Shown: positions 20,973-33,015, counted from the stretch's first letter. The stretch is DNA of 64,000 bases from Ectobacillus sp. JY-23 (GCF_023022965.1 NZ_CP095462.1:1116001-1180000); one strand, 5' to 3'. Notes: generated by a model not told the origin, from the sequence alone. Translations and numbers: made by a program.

Positions 20973-21010
20973 AAAAAAGGTGATAAAAGGCATTACCTCT
21001 TATCACCTTT
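20973..21010 (-). terminator. Hairpin terminator/attenuator between rpsB and tsf
   Basis: A stem of about 14 bp (AAAGGTGATAAxAGG pairing with CCTxTTATCACCTTT) ends in six T on the minus strand. It probably terminates part of the rpsB transcripts. Confidence 0.8.
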
Positions 21011-21018
21011 CAGCTTTC

Positions 21019-21834
<816 letters not shown>

Positions 21835-21840
21835 TTGAAT

Positions 21841-21869
21841 ACTATAGCATAACACGGTACGACAATCAA
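21841..21869 (-). promoter_or_regulatory. Sigma-A promoter of rpsB
   Basis: Minus-strand TTGATT and TATAGT with an exact 17-bp spacer lie about 120 bp upstream of rpsB and past the codY terminator. Confidence 0.65.
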
Positions 21870-21953
21870 GTCGAAAATCTGTTAATTCTACAATAACCTA
21901 TCTTTTAAGTTACAGTTCACTATCAGTATAGCCTTTTTTGGCGTCATCAAACC

Positions 21954-21981
21954 AAAAACCTCTCCTGTAGCGGAGAGGTTT
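21954..21981 (-). terminator. Terminator of codY
   Basis: AACCTCTCC / GGAGAGGTT with a 6-nt loop lies just past the codY stop and is followed by TTTTTGG. It ends the topA-xerC-hslVU-codY block. Confidence 0.9.
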
Positions 21982-21985
21982 CATA

Positions 21986-22765
21986 TTAGTTAGCTTTTAG
22001 TTTTGCAAGTTCTAGTAAAAACTTGTCATTTAATACTTTAATATATGTGCCCTTCATACCTAAAGAACGAGACTCAATTACGCCCGCACTTTCTAATTTA
22101 CGTAACGCGTTTACAATTACAGAACGAGTGATACCCACACGATCGGCAATTTTACTTGCAACAAGCAACCCTTCAGTACCATTTAATTCGTCAAAAATAT
22201 GTTCAATTGCTTCTAGCTCACTGTAGGACAAAGAGCTGATAGCCATTTGCACAACCGCTTTACTGCGGGCTTCTTCCTCAATTTCTTCTGCTTTTTCACG
22301 CAGAATTTCCATTCCTACTACCGTTGCGCCATATTCTCCTAAGATTAAATCATCATTTGAAAATGAGTCATGCAAACGCGAAAGGACTAGTGTACCTAGT
22401 CTTTCACCACCGCCGACAATTGGAACAATTGTTGTTAGACCTGTTTTGAACAATTCCTTGTTTTCCACAGGAAATGCAGTGTATTGACTCTCCACATCAA
22501 GGTTTGCAGACGTCTCAGTGATGTTAAATAAGCTTTTTGTATATTCTTCTGGGAATTGACGCTCCGCAAACATTTTCTTCATACGATCATTTTCAATTTG
22601 TTCATGAACTTGGTAACCAAGTAATTTTCCGCGACGACTTACAATAAAAACATTTGCCTCAATTGCTTCGCATAAAGTGTCCGCCATTTCACGGAAATTA
22701 ACAGGTTTTCCTGCCGCCTGTTGTAGCAATGCATTAATCTTTCTTGTTCTCTCTAATAAAGCCAT
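21986..22765 (-). CDS. codY: GTP- and branched-chain amino acid-sensing repressor CodY
   Basis: CodY is the global nutritional repressor of low-GC Gram-positives. It binds DNA when loaded with isoleucine, leucine or valine and GTP. The 259-residue protein has an N-terminal GAF domain (about residues 1-155, [20 protein letters not shown]). The C-terminal winged helix-turn-helix contains [21 protein letters not shown] near 203-223 and [14 protein letters not shown]. It follows hslU by 75 bp and ends in a strong terminator. This order (xerC-hslV-hslU-codY) is that of Bacillus. Confidence 0.97.
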   Translation of the reverse strand: MALLERTRKINALLQQAAGKPVNFREMADTLCEAIEANVFIVSRRGKLLGYQVHEQIENDRMKKMFAERQFPEEYTKSLFNITETSANLDVESQYTAFPVENKELFKTGLTTIVPIVGGGERLGTLVLSRLHDSFSNDDLILGEYGATVVGMEILREKAEEIEEEARSKAVVQMAISSLSYSELEAIEHIFDELNGTEGLLVASKIADRVGITRSVIVNALRKLESAGVIESRSLGMKGTYIKVLNDKFLLELAKLKAN

Positions 22766-22840
22766 GATACCTTTTTCCTCCTAAAATTTCGAGATATTTT
22801 CTTGTGTTTGGAAACCGGGACGAACTAACTTGACCATGCG

Positions 22841-24232
22841 TTACAAAATAAATTGACTTACATCTTTGTTTCTTGCTATCGTCGCCAACTTCTCTTCTAC
22901 GTATTGGGGAGTAATTTTAATATGTTCCATCGTAATTTCTGAAGCTTCAAACGATAAATCTTCCAAAAGCTTTTCCATAATAGTGTGCAATCTTCTTGCC
23001 CCGATATTGTCCGTATCCTGGTTTACTTGATAGGCAATCTCAGCTATTTTACGAATAGCTTCGTCAGAAAATTCAATTTCTATACCTTCCGTTGCCAATA
23101 ATGCCTTATATTGCTTTAACAAAGCATTGTCGGGCTCAGTTAAGATCTTCACAAAATCTTCCGTAGAAAGTTTCGTCAACTCAACGCGAATTGGAAATCT
23201 TCCTTGTAACTCCGGAATCAAATCCGAAGGTTTTGAAATATGAAAAGCGCCGGCTGCAATAAATAAGATATGATCTGTTTTAATTGGGCCATACTTTGTT
23301 GAGACGGTAGACCCCTCCACAATTGGAAGAATATCTCGCTGAACGCCTTCACGCGAAACATCAACACCACCGGATTGCTTACCAGCTATTTTGTCAATTT
23401 CGTCTATAAAGATAATGCCAAGCTGTTCTGTACGGTAAACAGCTTCTTGTGTAACTTCGTCCATATCAATTAAGCGCTGTGCTTCTTCATTTGTCAATAC
23501 TTTTCTCGCTTCTTTTACGGAAAGTTTTCTCTTTTTCGTACGCTTTGGCATAAAGCTACCCAGTGCATCTTGAAAATTCATACCCATCTGTTCCATACCT
23601 GTACCCTGCAGCATATCAAACATTGAGCTTTGTTGTTCCTCTACTTCTACAGTAATGATAGTATCTTCAAGAAGCCCTCCCGCTAACTTTCTTTCCATCT
23701 CTTTACGCTTTTGAAGCAAGGTAGTTTCCTCTTGCTGTGGTTCTGTCTGGCTACCCGTATTTTGACCACCAAATAACATCTCTAGCGGGTTCTTAAAAGT
23801 ATTCTGCTTTTGCGGACCCGGAACCAAAATCTCCAAAATACGTTGATTTGCTTGCTCCTTTGCCTTGTCCTGTACACTTGCTACTTTTTCTTCTTTAATA
23901 ATGCGGACTGATGTCTCAGCTAAATCTCGAATCATCGATTCGACATCGCGCCCTACATATCCTACCTCAGTGAATTTAGTTGCTTCAACTTTAATAAAAG
24001 GCGCACCCATTAATTTCGCCAAGCGACGAGCCACTTCTGTTTTACCAACACCTGTAGGACCGATCATCAAAATATTTTTAGGCGCAATTTCATCGCGAAT
24101 TCCTTCATCAAGCAAGCTTCTGCGATATCGATTACGCAAGGCCACAGCGACTGCTTTCTTAGCATTTTCTTGACCAATGATATATTGATTGAGTTTCTCT
24201 ACAATTTGACGCGGGGTAAAATGCAAATGCAT
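22841..24232 (-). CDS. hslU: ATP-dependent protease ATPase subunit HslU (ClpY)
   Basis: HslU is the AAA+ unfoldase that feeds substrates to the HslV peptidase. The 463-residue protein has [21 protein letters not shown] at the start, Walker [14 protein letters not shown] (about residues 57-69), and [14 protein letters not shown]. The intermediate domain spans about 110-235; Walker B is [13 protein letters not shown], followed by the sensor region [13 protein letters not shown]. The C-terminal SQFIL tail is the segment that inserts into HslV. It lies 15 bp after hslV. Confidence 0.97.
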   Translation of the reverse strand: MHLHFTPRQIVEKLNQYIIGQENAKKAVAVALRNRYRRSLLDEGIRDEIAPKNILMIGPTGVGKTEVARRLAKLMGAPFIKVEATKFTEVGYVGRDVESMIRDLAETSVRIIKEEKVASVQDKAKEQANQRILEILVPGPQKQNTFKNPLEMLFGGQNTGSQTEPQQEETTLLQKRKEMERKLAGGLLEDTIITVEVEEQQSSMFDMLQGTGMEQMGMNFQDALGSFMPKRTKKRKLSVKEARKVLTNEEAQRLIDMDEVTQEAVYRTEQLGIIFIDEIDKIAGKQSGGVDVSREGVQRDILPIVEGSTVSTKYGPIKTDHILFIAAGAFHISKPSDLIPELQGRFPIRVELTKLSTEDFVKILTEPDNALLKQYKALLATEGIEIEFSDEAIRKIAEIAYQVNQDTDNIGARRLHTIMEKLLEDLSFEASEITMEHIKITPQYVEEKLATIARNKDVSQFIL

Positions 24233-24247
24233 ATGAATACGCCTCCT

Positions 24248-24790
24248 TTACAGTTCCTCAACGATAATATTTGAATTTGTATACACACAAATATCAGCAG
24301 CAATATCAAGACTGGCTTTTGCAATGTCAGCAGCCGTTAAATGTTCTCCCGCATACTGCTTAAGAGCCCTCCCTGCAGAAAGCGCATAATTACCGCCAGA
24401 TCCGATTGCTAAAATTCCATCATCAGGTTCAATCACTTCCCCTGTACCTGACACAAGAAGCATCGTTTGTTCGTTCATGACAATTAAAAGCGCTTCAAGC
24501 TGGCGAAGCATTTTATCACCACGCCACTTTTTAGCCATTTCAACAGCTGCACGTTGCAAGTTTCCATTGTACTCCTCAAGTTTGCTTTCAAACATTTCAA
24601 ACAGCGTAAAAGCATCCGCGACCGAGCCGGCAAATCCCGCCAATACCTTTCCACCAAACAGTCTGCGCACCTTACGCGCAGTGTGCTTCATGACAACGGC
24701 ATTTCCCATCGTTACTTGCCCGTCACCGGCCATTGCACAGCGACCGTTATGTTGCACAGCAAAAATAGTAGTTGCATGAAAAGTTCCCAT
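24248..24790 (-). CDS. hslV: ATP-dependent protease peptidase subunit HslV (ClpQ)
   Basis: HslV is the proteasome-like N-terminal-nucleophile peptidase partner of HslU. The 180-residue product begins [16 protein letters not shown], with [22 protein letters not shown] following and [20 protein letters not shown] near residues 118-137. I chose the ATG at 24790 because AAAGGAG lies 9 bases before it; an in-frame start at 24808 would sit inside that site. The residue after Met is Gly, not the Ser reported as nucleophile in B. subtilis ClpQ. The usable Thr lies in the inner TTI, as in typical HslV, and would need propeptide removal. Confidence 0.96.
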   Translation of the reverse strand: MGTFHATTIFAVQHNGRCAMAGDGQVTMGNAVVMKHTARKVRRLFGGKVLAGFAGSVADAFTLFEMFESKLEEYNGNLQRAAVEMAKKWRGDKMLRQLEALLIVMNEQTMLLVSGTGEVIEPDDGILAIGSGGNYALSAGRALKQYAGEHLTAADIAKASLDIAADICVYTNSNIIVEEL

Positions 24791-24851
24791 TTCCAAACTC
24801 CTTTGCACTTTATTTACTCATATTACTATATGAGCACATCGCCGTTTATAT

Positions 24852-25742
24852 TTACGCTCTTGGATGATGTTGCATATATACAGAACGAAGTCGCTCCTTT
24901 GAAACATGTGTATAAATTTGTGTCGCCGCTAAGTCTGTATGTCCGAGCAACTCTTGGACCGTCCGCAAGTCCGCTCCTTCATTGAGCATATGTGTGGCAA
25001 ATGTATGGCGCAACACATGCGGACTCATACGTACTGTCAAAGAGGTTTTTTTTATCATCTCACTCAGTACATGCCGAACACCTCTATCTGTTAAAGGACC
25101 ACCTTTAGCGTTCAGAAACAACTTATCAGTGCTATGTTTTTTCAATACTTCCCTTCCTTGAGAAATATACAGCTGCAAACTCTCCCGCGCATATGTCCCG
25201 AAAGGTACGTAACGTTGTTTATTACCCTTTCCCGTAACAAGAATCGTTTCCATATCAAAATCTAAGTCACCCAGTGTTAAACCACAGCATTCACTTACAC
25301 GTATCCCAGTCGCATACAAGAGCTCTAGCAACGCTTGATTGCGTTGACCTAGAGGTTTACTTACATCCGCAACTTGAAAAAGATGGTGCAATTCCTGTTC
25401 ATATAAAAACTTGGGTATTGCCTGCTCTTTCTTTGGGGCAGACGCAAGGGCGAATGGATTTTGCCCACAATATCCTTCTCTCATGAAGAAACGATATAAG
25501 CTGCGCAAACAGGAAAGCTTCCTAGCTACTGATCTTCTTGACATCTTTCTCTCGTGCAAAAACGTTAAATACAGTCTCACATCTTGATATGTAACGGTTA
25601 ACAACGATGGAATTGCTTCCGTTGTCATGAATAATAAAAAATCTTTAATATCTTCACTATAGTTAATAATTGTATGCCTGGAATAGTTTCGTTCAATCTG
25701 CAAATATTCAAAAAAGGTTTGCAACAGCTGTTCTTGACTCAC
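24852..25742 (-). CDS. xerC: Tyrosine recombinase XerC
   Basis: XerC (CodV) with XerD resolves chromosome dimers at dif. The 296-residue product has a SAM-like N-terminal domain (LLQTFFEYLQIERNYSRHTI). Its catalytic domain carries Arg in ATGIRVSECCG (about residues 146-156), Lys in TGKGNKQRYVPF, HVLRHTFATHMLNEG, LGHTDLAATQIYTH with the second His and the nucleophilic Tyr. The GTG at 25742 follows GGAGGTGAT; a longer frame extending to 25886 has no such site and no family similarity. It lies between trmFO and hslV, the classical codV operon. Confidence 0.95.
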   Translation of the reverse strand: MSQEQLLQTFFEYLQIERNYSRHTIINYSEDIKDFLLFMTTEAIPSLLTVTYQDVRLYLTFLHERKMSRRSVARKLSCLRSLYRFFMREGYCGQNPFALASAPKKEQAIPKFLYEQELHHLFQVADVSKPLGQRNQALLELLYATGIRVSECCGLTLGDLDFDMETILVTGKGNKQRYVPFGTYARESLQLYISQGREVLKKHSTDKLFLNAKGGPLTDRGVRHVLSEMIKKTSLTVRMSPHVLRHTFATHMLNEGADLRTVQELLGHTDLAATQIYTHVSKERLRSVYMQHHPRA

Positions 25743-25937
25743 GTGTATCACCTCCGGATAAGAAAAGGACAAACGCTCTTTCCGTAGTAAGAATTTTCCA
25801 CTTTCCATGAAGGTATCGACGCACAATGACTTGTAGTGAAGCAGTAAAATAAATACTTCCAACGTCATACTTTTCTTTTTCCGCAAGAAAGGCTACTAAA
25901 TTGTAGCACAATCCAGTAGCCCTTGCAAGAAACTTAA

Positions 25938-27233
25938 CTAAATATTTACAAAATTTTGAATTGTTTCTAGAGCGCGTCCAGCATACGCTTCATAGCGCTC
26001 TGCTTTTCGCTTCACTTTTGTTTCAAGTGGTGCAAACAAACCAAAATTCGCATTCATTGGCTGGAACGTTTTCGCATTTGTTGATGTAATATAATGAGCC
26101 ATACTCCCCATTGCTGTAACAGGAGGCAATATCACCAACTCTTCTCCTTTTACGAGCCTTGCAGCATTAATACCAGCCAGCAAGCCGGAAGCAGCAGATT
26201 CTACATACCCTTCTACTCCTGTCATTTGACCCGCAAAGAATAAATCATCACGGCCTTTATACTGATATGTTGGACGAAGCAGTTTTGGTGAATTGATAAA
26301 TGTATTGCGATGCATCACACCATAACGAACAATTTCGGCATTTTCCAAACCCGGAATAAGTTGCAATACTTCCTTTTGCGGTCCCCACTTTAAATGTGTT
26401 TGGAAACCCACAATATTGTATAGTGTACCAGCCGCATCATCTTGTCTTAACTGTACAACTGCGTGCGGTACTTTTCCTGTTTTCGGATCTTCAAGGCCGA
26501 CAGGTTTCATCGGTCCAAACAAAAGAGTTTGCTTGCCTCGCTTTGCCATAACTTCAACCGGCATACATCCTTCAAAGAAAATTTCTTTTTCAAATTCCTT
26601 TAACGGTACAACTTCAGCACTAATTAATGCTTCGTAAAAGCGATCAAACTCCTCCTCTGTCATTGGACAGTTAAGATAAGCTGCTTCACCTTTATCGTAC
26701 CTTGATTTTAAGTATACTTTATCCATATCAATACTGTCTTTTTCGATGATTGGAGCAGCAGCATCGTAAAAATAAAAATACTCTTCGCCCGTAAGCGCCT
26801 GCAGTTGATCTGATAGGGCTTTAGATGTAAGGGGCCCGGTAGCAATCACTGTCGGACCGGCAGGAATCTCTGTCAACTCTTCATGAATTACAGTAATATT
26901 GGGATGATTTTTCACATATTCTGTTACCTTTGCAGCAAATTCATGACGGTCCACTGCCAATGCACCGCCGGCAGGCACAGAGCATTCGTCTGCCGCTCGA
27001 ATGATAACAGAATCAAGTCTGCGCATTTCTTCTTTGATAACACCAACTGCATTCGTTAAACTATTGGCACGCAAAGAATTACTGCAAACCAATTCTGCAA
27101 ATTTATCGGTATGATGCGCAGGTGTTTGTTTTACCGGACGCATTTCGTATAGTTTCACTTTTACACCACGTTTGGCAATTTGATAGGCTGCTTCACTACC
27201 AGCCAAACCAGCACCAATTACATTAACTTCCAT
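25938..27233 (-). CDS. trmFO: tRNA (m5U54) methyltransferase TrmFO, folate/FAD dependent
   Basis: TrmFO (Gid) methylates U54 of tRNA using methylene-tetrahydrofolate and FADH2. The 431-residue protein begins [20 protein letters not shown], the dinucleotide-binding motif. It has [17 protein letters not shown] (about residues 50-66), MRRLDS, and [20 protein letters not shown] near 335-354 binding flavin. The ATG at 27233 follows AAAGGTGAT. It lies directly after topA, whose terminator overlaps the spacer, and before xerC, the conserved topA-trmFO-xerC order. Confidence 0.96.
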   Translation of the reverse strand: MEVNVIGAGLAGSEAAYQIAKRGVKVKLYEMRPVKQTPAHHTDKFAELVCSNSLRANSLTNAVGVIKEEMRRLDSVIIRAADECSVPAGGALAVDRHEFAAKVTEYVKNHPNITVIHEELTEIPAGPTVIATGPLTSKALSDQLQALTGEEYFYFYDAAAPIIEKDSIDMDKVYLKSRYDKGEAAYLNCPMTEEEFDRFYEALISAEVVPLKEFEKEIFFEGCMPVEVMAKRGKQTLLFGPMKPVGLEDPKTGKVPHAVVQLRQDDAAGTLYNIVGFQTHLKWGPQKEVLQLIPGLENAEIVRYGVMHRNTFINSPKLLRPTYQYKGRDDLFFAGQMTGVEGYVESAASGLLAGINAARLVKGEELVILPPVTAMGSMAHYITSTNAKTFQPMNANFGLFAPLETKVKRKAERYEAYAGRALETIQNFVNI

Positions 27234-27263
27234 TTTAATCACCTTTTCCTTCAACATTTCCGT

Positions 27264-27292
27264 AAAAAATGTGAGCAATATGGCTCACATTT
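27264..27292 (-). terminator. Terminator overlapping the topA stop codon
   Basis: AAATGTGAGC / GCTCACATTT followed by TTTT. The upstream arm includes the last topA codons and stop. It likely limits readthrough into trmFO. Confidence 0.75.
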
Positions 27293-29360
27293 GCTGTTCT
27301 TCTTCATAGTCACAAGAGACGCATTGTACTTGCACACCTTTTTTTAACTTCTTCTCGACAAGCATTCCCTCGCATTTTGGACACTTCCGTCCAATCGGTT
27401 TGTCCCAAGAAACAAAATCGCATCCGGGAAACTCGCTACATCCATAAAAGATACGCTTTTTCTTATTGCTACGACGTTCAATAATTTGACCCTCACTACA
27501 CTTCGGGCATTCCACACCAATCTCTTTGACAATAGCTTTTGTGTTCCTACAATCTGGAAAATTAGAGCATGCCATAAACTTACCATAACGCCCCATTTTA
27601 AATACCATCGGGTTGCCACACTCTTCACAATCTTCTCCTGCCGGCTCATCCTTAATTTCCACTTCACGCATTTCTTTCTCAGCTTTTTCTAGATGCTTTT
27701 CAAACCCTTGATAAAACTCTTCTATTACTTCGACCCATTGTGCTTGCCCATCTTCAATTTTATCCAGGTTACTTTCCATATTAGCGGTAAATTCAATATT
27801 GATAACTTCTGGAAAGAATTCCAAAATCAGTTCAATAACAATTTCACCTAATTCAGTCGGTACAAACCTCTTATTATCAAGAGATACGTAACCTCGCTTC
27901 TGGATCGTCTCCAATGTTGGCACATATGTAGAAGGACGACCTATACCCAGTTCTTCTAATGTTCTCACTAGACGAGCTTCAGTATAGCGCGGCGGAGGCT
28001 GTGTAAAGTGCTGCTTTGGCTCCATATCTTTTGAAAAAACTGTTTCTTCTTCCGTTAGTTCCGGTAGCATGCGATCTTTTTCTTCAGCACCATCATCACT
28101 GGATTCTACATATACCTTCATAAACCCTGGAAACTTGACAACCGAGCCATGTGCCCTAAATTGCACACCATTATTTGTAAGCGTTACCGTCATTGTATCC
28201 ATAACAGCAGGTGCCATTTGACTAGCTACAAAACGTTCCCAAATAAGCTTATACAACCTGTACTGATCCCGACTTAAATACTCTTTTAAATCATCCGGCT
28301 TACGCAGTGCTGAGGAAGGACGAATTGCCTCATGCGCATCTTGTGCATTACCTTTGGCTTCTTTTCGTTTTTCTTTGGAAACAAAGACTTCTCCAAACTT
28401 ATCTTGAATATATCCACGTACTTCTGTTTGTGCGGTTTCAGAAATACGAGTAGAATCCGTACGCATATACGTAATTAAACCGACTGTGCCTTCTTTTCCA
28501 ATCTCAATTCCTTCATATAACTGCTGTGCTAGCATCATGGTTTTTTTCGCGCGCATGTTTAGTTTGCGCGCCGCTTCCTGCTGCAAGGAGGATGTCGTAA
28601 ACGGAACTGCAGGGTTTCTTTTGCGTTCTTTACGAGTAATTGTCTCCACGGTGAATACATTGTTTTGCAAACGCGCTAGCACACTATTTACTTGCTCTTC
28701 TGTCGTAAGTTCTATTTTGCTACCATCTATACCGTAAAATGCAGCTTCAAATATGTCTTTTCCTTTAACCAAATCCGCTTTAATTGTCCAAAACTCTTCC
28801 GGTACAAATGCTTGTATGTCTTTTTCACGTTCAATAATTAAACGCACAGCCACTGATTGAACACGACCTGCACTTAATCCTTTTTTCACTTTCTTCCATA
28901 ATAAAGGACTAATATTATAACCAACCAGACGATCCAATACGCGACGTGCCTGTTGTGCATCTACTAAATCTGTGTTAATAGCTCTGGGCTTTTTAAAAGC
29001 TTCCTTGATTGCGTCTTTTGTAATTTCATTGAACACCACACGGCAATCTGAAGTTGTATCCACATGTAACGTGTGCGCTAAGTGCCATGCAATCGCCTCC
29101 CCTTCACGATCGGGGTCAGCTGCTAAATAAATTTTCTTTGCTTTTTTTGCAGCTGTTTTTAAGTCTTTTAAAACAGGACCTTTTCCACGAATCGTAATGT
29201 ACTTTGGTGTAAAACGATTTTGTATTTCAATGCCCATTTGACTTTTCGGCAGATCTCGCACGTGTCCCATAGACGCTATTACCTTGTATTTTTTTCCTAA
29301 ATATTTTTCTATCGTTTTCGCCTTTGCCGGCGACTCAACGATTACCAAATAATCCGACAT
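27285..29360 (-). CDS. topA: DNA topoisomerase I
   Basis: TopA relaxes negative supercoils through a 5'-phosphotyrosine intermediate. The 691-residue protein has an N-terminal Toprim domain ([15 protein letters not shown], then [13 protein letters not shown] near residues 82-94). The catalytic Tyr lies in [14 protein letters not shown] (about 293-306), and GIGRPSTY is also present. Three C-terminal four-cysteine zinc ribbons start near 575 ([22 protein letters not shown]). A TTGACA promoter lies just upstream. It starts with ATG after AAGGAGGAA. Confidence 0.97.
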   Translation of the reverse strand: MSDYLVIVESPAKAKTIEKYLGKKYKVIASMGHVRDLPKSQMGIEIQNRFTPKYITIRGKGPVLKDLKTAAKKAKKIYLAADPDREGEAIAWHLAHTLHVDTTSDCRVVFNEITKDAIKEAFKKPRAINTDLVDAQQARRVLDRLVGYNISPLLWKKVKKGLSAGRVQSVAVRLIIEREKDIQAFVPEEFWTIKADLVKGKDIFEAAFYGIDGSKIELTTEEQVNSVLARLQNNVFTVETITRKERKRNPAVPFTTSSLQQEAARKLNMRAKKTMMLAQQLYEGIEIGKEGTVGLITYMRTDSTRISETAQTEVRGYIQDKFGEVFVSKEKRKEAKGNAQDAHEAIRPSSALRKPDDLKEYLSRDQYRLYKLIWERFVASQMAPAVMDTMTVTLTNNGVQFRAHGSVVKFPGFMKVYVESSDDGAEEKDRMLPELTEEETVFSKDMEPKQHFTQPPPRYTEARLVRTLEELGIGRPSTYVPTLETIQKRGYVSLDNKRFVPTELGEIVIELILEFFPEVINIEFTANMESNLDKIEDGQAQWVEVIEEFYQGFEKHLEKAEKEMREVEIKDEPAGEDCEECGNPMVFKMGRYGKFMACSNFPDCRNTKAIVKEIGVECPKCSEGQIIERRSNKKKRIFYGCSEFPGCDFVSWDKPIGRKCPKCEGMLVEKKLKKGVQVQCVSCDYEEEQQM

Positions 29361-29399
29361 TCCAGTTCCTCCTTAAGAGGTGAATTCAAGTCTTCATTA

Positions 29400-29428
29400 A
29401 TATTATTGATTCGCCTTCTTTTTGTCAA
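29400..29428 (-). promoter_or_regulatory. Sigma-A promoter of topA
   Basis: Minus-strand TTGACA (perfect) and TAATAT are spaced 17 bp, giving a leader of about 30 bases before topA. A second TTGACA about 45 bp further upstream lacks a good -10. Confidence 0.6.
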
Positions 29429-29512
29429 TTCAGAATGAATATAAAATAACACGAGAGATAGCATGTCTGTCAACCTTTCTTGTATAAAAAAGAAAAATAT
29501 ATACATGTACAT

Positions 29513-30373
29513 TCAATAAAACTCTTCAAGGATATCATGCGCATTCATCACTAGTTTTGCGCCCTGTTGAATCAAATGATTGGTCCCTGTAGCTGTCTTC
29601 AGCGATAAAGGACCTGGCAGCGCAAACACTTCCCTATTTTGATCAAGTGCACAATCCGCCGTAATTAAGGAGCCGCTTTGACTTTGTGCTTCAGCGACGA
29701 TTACACCTTTAGATAAACCGCTCACAATACGATTTCGTTTTGGAAAACGCCAACGTTGCGGCTGCCATGAAGGCGGGTATTCTGATAATAATAATACATT
29801 GTTCCATGTTTTTAATTTTTTATAATTACTTTCCGGATATATATGATTAAAACCTCCTCCTAACACAGCAATTGTGCTTCTATCATATTGCAAGGCGGCA
29901 AGATGTGCGACCATATCAATACCGTACGCCATGCCACTAACAACTAGCCAATCTTCTTGTAAAAGCTTTGCTAGAATAGATTGTATGCCGCTAATACCAT
30001 ATGATGACGGTTTTCTCGTTCCAACTACTGCTATTTTACGAGGATGTTGTAGCAATTCACGATTGCCCATGCCATATAAAACAAACGGAGGATCAGGGAT
30101 CTCACGTAGTAAATTCGGATAATCATCATCCCATATTGTTAGAAAAAAAGCATTGTTTCTTTGTAAGTCACTTTGGACAACTGTTAGAGCAGGACTATGC
30201 AGATGTTGAAAAAGAAAGGCACTTAGTTTTGGAGAGATAAGAAGAATGCGAGAGAGCTCTTGCGCGGAAAGATTATAGAGGAAAGCAAGCTCAGGATCAT
30301 AGCGTAAAAGCCTAGCAATAGCTCCCCAATGATCAGCCAGAGCCGTATGTAAATGCAGTAATCTTTGTTTCAC
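29513..30373 (-). CDS. dprA: DNA-processing protein DprA (Smf)
   Basis: DprA protects incoming single-stranded DNA during natural transformation and loads RecA on it. The 286-residue product has a short N-terminal SAM-like region. Its Rossmann-like DprA domain carries AVVGTRKPSSYG (about residues 114-125), VVSGMAYGIDMVAHLAAL, and GGGFNHIYPESN. It also has SGLSKGVIVAEAQSQSGSLITA and the typical NREVFALPGPL. The C-terminal DML1-like winged helix is missing or very short, as in several Bacillus proteins. The GTG start follows AAGGAGGAAT. It lies between sucD and topA, as in Bacillus. Confidence 0.95.
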   Translation of the reverse strand: MKQRLLHLHTALADHWGAIARLLRYDPELAFLYNLSAQELSRILLISPKLSAFLFQHLHSPALTVVQSDLQRNNAFFLTIWDDDYPNLLREIPDPPFVLYGMGNRELLQHPRKIAVVGTRKPSSYGISGIQSILAKLLQEDWLVVSGMAYGIDMVAHLAALQYDRSTIAVLGGGFNHIYPESNYKKLKTWNNVLLLSEYPPSWQPQRWRFPKRNRIVSGLSKGVIVAEAQSQSGSLITADCALDQNREVFALPGPLSLKTATGTNHLIQQGAKLVMNAHDILEEFY

Positions 30374-30544
30374 TAGAATTCCTCCTTGTTAACGTATATA
30401 AACATTAAGCAACCAATATTCTTTTTGATAGTAAAGAAGAACGAACGATATGTAACTTCAGCTACAATCTAAAAAGCACCGCCGCGTAAGTGCTATACAT
30501 CTCGGCTGTTTATAAATCGAAGAGCCTACATAAGCCCACATAGG

Positions 30545-30569
30545 AAAAGGCCTCCCAAAACGGGAAGCC
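30545..30569 (-). terminator. Terminator of sucCD
   Basis: GGCTTCCC / GGGAGGCC with a GTTTT loop and TTTT tail lies about 8 bp past the sucD stop. A weaker AGCAC/GTGCT hairpin with T5 follows at about 30471-30494. Confidence 0.85.
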
Positions 30570-30576
30570 GACTTTT

Positions 30577-31479
30577 TTAGTTTACTTTGCAAGTTTCAAA
30601 TAAACCTTTTTCTTTTAAAACAGAAATTAACGTCTCGCCCATAACAGAAGGTGTTTCAGCAACCTTAATTCCACATTCTTCCATTACTCTGATTTTTTCC
30701 GCAGCTGTTCCTTTGCCGCCAGAAATAATCGCGCCTGCATGACCCATACGCTTTCCTGGAGGTGCTGTTTGACCACCAATAAAGCCAACAACTGGTTTTG
30801 TCATATTAGCACGTACCCATTCAGCTGCTTCTTCTTCAGCCGTACCGCCGATTTCACCAATCATAATTACAGCATGCGTGTCTTCATCTTCATTAAACGC
30901 TTTTAATACATCGATAAAATTTGTACCATTTACAGGATCTCCGCCGATACCAACAGCAGTAGATTGACCAATTCCAGCTTGTGTCAACTGATGTACTGCT
31001 TCGTACGTTAGCGTACCAGAACGAGAAACGATACCAACATGTCCCTTCATATGGATGTATCCTGGCATAATACCAATTTTACATTCTTCTGGAGTAATAA
31101 CACCTGGGCAGTTTGGACCTACCAAACGTGTCTTTTTACCCTCCATATATTTTTTCACTTTTACCATATCAAGGACTGGAATACCTTCTGTAATACATAC
31201 TACTAGGTCAAGCTCTGCATCTACAGCTTCCATGATAGAGTCTGCAGCAAACGCAGGTGGAACGTAGATAACTGAAGCATTTGCACCTGTCGCTTTTACT
31301 GCCTCTTCTACCGTATTGAATACAGGTACGCCAATTACCTCTGTACCGCCTTTACCAGGAGATGTACCGCCAACAATTTTTGTTCCATACTCGAGCATCT
31401 GTGTCGCATGGAAAAGCCCTTGCTTTCCTGTAATACCTTGTACGATTACTTTCGTATCTTTATTGATAAATACACTCAT
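30577..31479 (-). CDS. sucD: Succinyl-CoA synthetase, alpha subunit
   Basis: SucD with SucC interconverts succinyl-CoA and succinate with substrate-level phosphorylation in the TCA cycle. The 300-residue protein has [21 protein letters not shown] (CoA binding), [15 protein letters not shown], and [10 protein letters not shown] near residues 122-131. The phosphohistidine lies in [15 protein letters not shown] (about 243-257). It starts 19 bp after sucC, so the two are one operon. Confidence 0.98.
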   Translation of the reverse strand: MSVFINKDTKVIVQGITGKQGLFHATQMLEYGTKIVGGTSPGKGGTEVIGVPVFNTVEEAVKATGANASVIYVPPAFAADSIMEAVDAELDLVVCITEGIPVLDMVKVKKYMEGKKTRLVGPNCPGVITPEECKIGIMPGYIHMKGHVGIVSRSGTLTYEAVHQLTQAGIGQSTAVGIGGDPVNGTNFIDVLKAFNEDEDTHAVIMIGEIGGTAEEEAAEWVRANMTKPVVGFIGGQTAPPGKRMGHAGAIISGGKGTAAEKIRVMEECGIKVAETPSVMGETLISVLKEKGLFETCKVN

Positions 31480-31498
31480 CTTTCTCCCCCGCCTTCTA

Positions 31499-32659
31499 TT
31501 AGCCTACAAGCGAAACGATTTTTTGTGCTCCGTCTGCCATAGATTCGGCAGCCGTAATGTTTAAACCGGACTCATTCAAAATTTTCTTTCCTAATTCTAC
31601 GTTTGTTCCTTCTAGACGCACAACAAGAGGTAACTCAAGACCTACTTGCTTTGTTGCTTCTACTACGCCGTTTGCAATAACATCGCATTTCATAATGCCA
31701 CCAAAGATATTTACAAAAATACCTTTTACATTCTTGTCAGAAAGAATAATTTTAAATGCTTCTGTTACTTTTTCCGCAGTCGCGCCGCCACCAACATCTA
31801 AGAAGTTTGCAGGGTCTCCGCCGTAATGTTTAATAATGTCCATTGTCGCCATTGCTAATCCAGCACCATTTACCATGCAGCCAATATTTCCATCTAAGGA
31901 GATGTAGTTCAAATCATATTTAGATGCTTCTACTTCTTTTGGATCTTCTTCATCAAGGTCACGGTACGCCAACACATCAGGATGACGATATAAAGCGTTA
32001 GAATCGAAGTTTAACTTTGCATCCAAGGCCATTACTTTACCATCACCTGTTACAACAAGTGGATTGATCTCTGCGATAGAACAATCTTTTTCAATAAAGG
32101 CACTGTATAGACCCATCATAAATTTAACAGCCTGGTTCACAAGCTCTTTTGGAATATTGATGTTAAACGCGATACGACGCGCTTGGAATCCTTGTAATCC
32201 AACAGCAGGATCAATATATTCCTTAAAGATTTTTTCAGGTGTTTGTTCAGCCACTTCTTCAATCTCCGTGCCACCTTCTTCTGAAGCCATCAGCACCACT
32301 TGAGAAGTTGCACGATCAAGCACTAGTCCAATGTAATATTCCTTTTTAATATCGCAGCCCTCTTCGATAAGTAAGCGCTTTACTTCCTTACCTTCTGGAC
32401 CTGTTTGATGAGTAATTAGCGTTTTGCCAAGAATTTCTCCGGCATATGTACGAACCTCATCTAAATTTTTTGCTACTTTAACACCGCCGGCTTTACCGCG
32501 TCCGCCTGCGTGGATTTGCGCTTTTACGACACATACATCTGTTCCCAATTCCTTAGCTGCTTCTACAGCTTCTTCTACTGTAAATGCAACCTTTCCATTC
32601 GGAACGCTCACCCCATAGTTTCTAAGGATCTCTTTTCCCTGATACTCATGGATATTCAT
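31499..32659 (-). CDS. sucC: Succinyl-CoA synthetase, beta subunit
   Basis: SucC carries the nucleotide-grasp domain and the succinate site of succinyl-CoA synthetase. The 386-residue protein begins [20 protein letters not shown]. It has [18 protein letters not shown] (about residues 43-60), [20 protein letters not shown] (Mg and ATP), and the CoA-ligase part with [13 protein letters not shown] and [15 protein letters not shown] promoter with a TAGACA -35 lies upstream. The region beyond it toward rnhB contains gene relics rather than the genes B. subtilis has there. Confidence 0.98.
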   Translation of the reverse strand: MNIHEYQGKEILRNYGVSVPNGKVAFTVEEAVEAAKELGTDVCVVKAQIHAGGRGKAGGVKVAKNLDEVRTYAGEILGKTLITHQTGPEGKEVKRLLIEEGCDIKKEYYIGLVLDRATSQVVLMASEEGGTEIEEVAEQTPEKIFKEYIDPAVGLQGFQARRIAFNINIPKELVNQAVKFMMGLYSAFIEKDCSIAEINPLVVTGDGKVMALDAKLNFDSNALYRHPDVLAYRDLDEEDPKEVEASKYDLNYISLDGNIGCMVNGAGLAMATMDIIKHYGGDPANFLDVGGGATAEKVTEAFKIILSDKNVKGIFVNIFGGIMKCDVIANGVVEATKQVGLELPLVVRLEGTNVELGKKILNESGLNITAAESMADGAQKIVSLVG

Positions 32660-32706
32660 GGTCCCATCCTCCCCGTTTGTGGCAAAAATAAAAACTTTTC
32701 GTTTTC

Positions 32707-32735
32707 ATTGTATAAAATTCGACACTGGCTGTCTA
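32707..32735 (-). promoter_or_regulatory. Sigma-A promoter of sucCD
   Basis: Minus-strand TAGACA and TACAAT, each five of six consensus bases, are spaced 17 bp, about 50 bp before sucC. Confidence 0.6.
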
Positions 32736-32808
32736 GAAGAAAGTTACAAGAATGAAAATATTCTAAAAATATTTTTCAATTCAGAAAAACAGTCTTTTCT
32801 ATCAAAGA

Positions 32809-32835
32809 AAACCCTTTGTTGTATACAAAGGGTTT
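32809..32835. terminator. Bidirectional terminator next to the dehydrogenase relic
   Basis: An 11-bp stem AAACCCTTTGT / ACAAAGGGTTT with A- and T-rich flanks on both sides lies 28 bp past the end of the relic reading frame. It was probably the terminator of the lost dehydrogenase gene. Confidence 0.7.
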
Positions 32836-32862
32836 AAAAAACATTTTATAAGTATCATATTT

Positions 32863-33015
32863 TTATAGAGCTGTAGCACCGACATCTACCTCTAACACTT
32901 GTCCTGTTACATATTTAGAAGCATCAGAGGCAAAGAAAAGAGCCACTCCCTTTAAATCATCCTCTCCGCCAAGGCGTCCCATTGGCACACCTTGCAAAAT
33001 CTGCTCCTTTGCCTT
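32863..33015 (-). pseudogene. C-terminal relic of a short-chain dehydrogenase/reductase
   Basis: The last 50 codons of this frame read KEQILQGVPMGRLGGEDDLK followed by GVALFFASDASKYVTGQ and LEVDVGA. That is the C-terminal end of a classical SDR (the PMGRLG and SDASxYVTGQxLxVDGG motifs). The NAD-binding N-terminus and the catalytic Tyr-Lys are absent. Upstream the frame runs straight into TnpB-like sequence, so this is a stump left by an insertion or deletion, not a working gene. The original enzyme's substrate cannot be inferred. Confidence 0.65.

Noticed and set aside
30471-30494. AGCAC/GTGCT hairpin with T5 as a separate terminator before dprA
   Set aside because: Only a 5-bp stem with a large loop; noted under the sucCD terminator rather than listed on its own.
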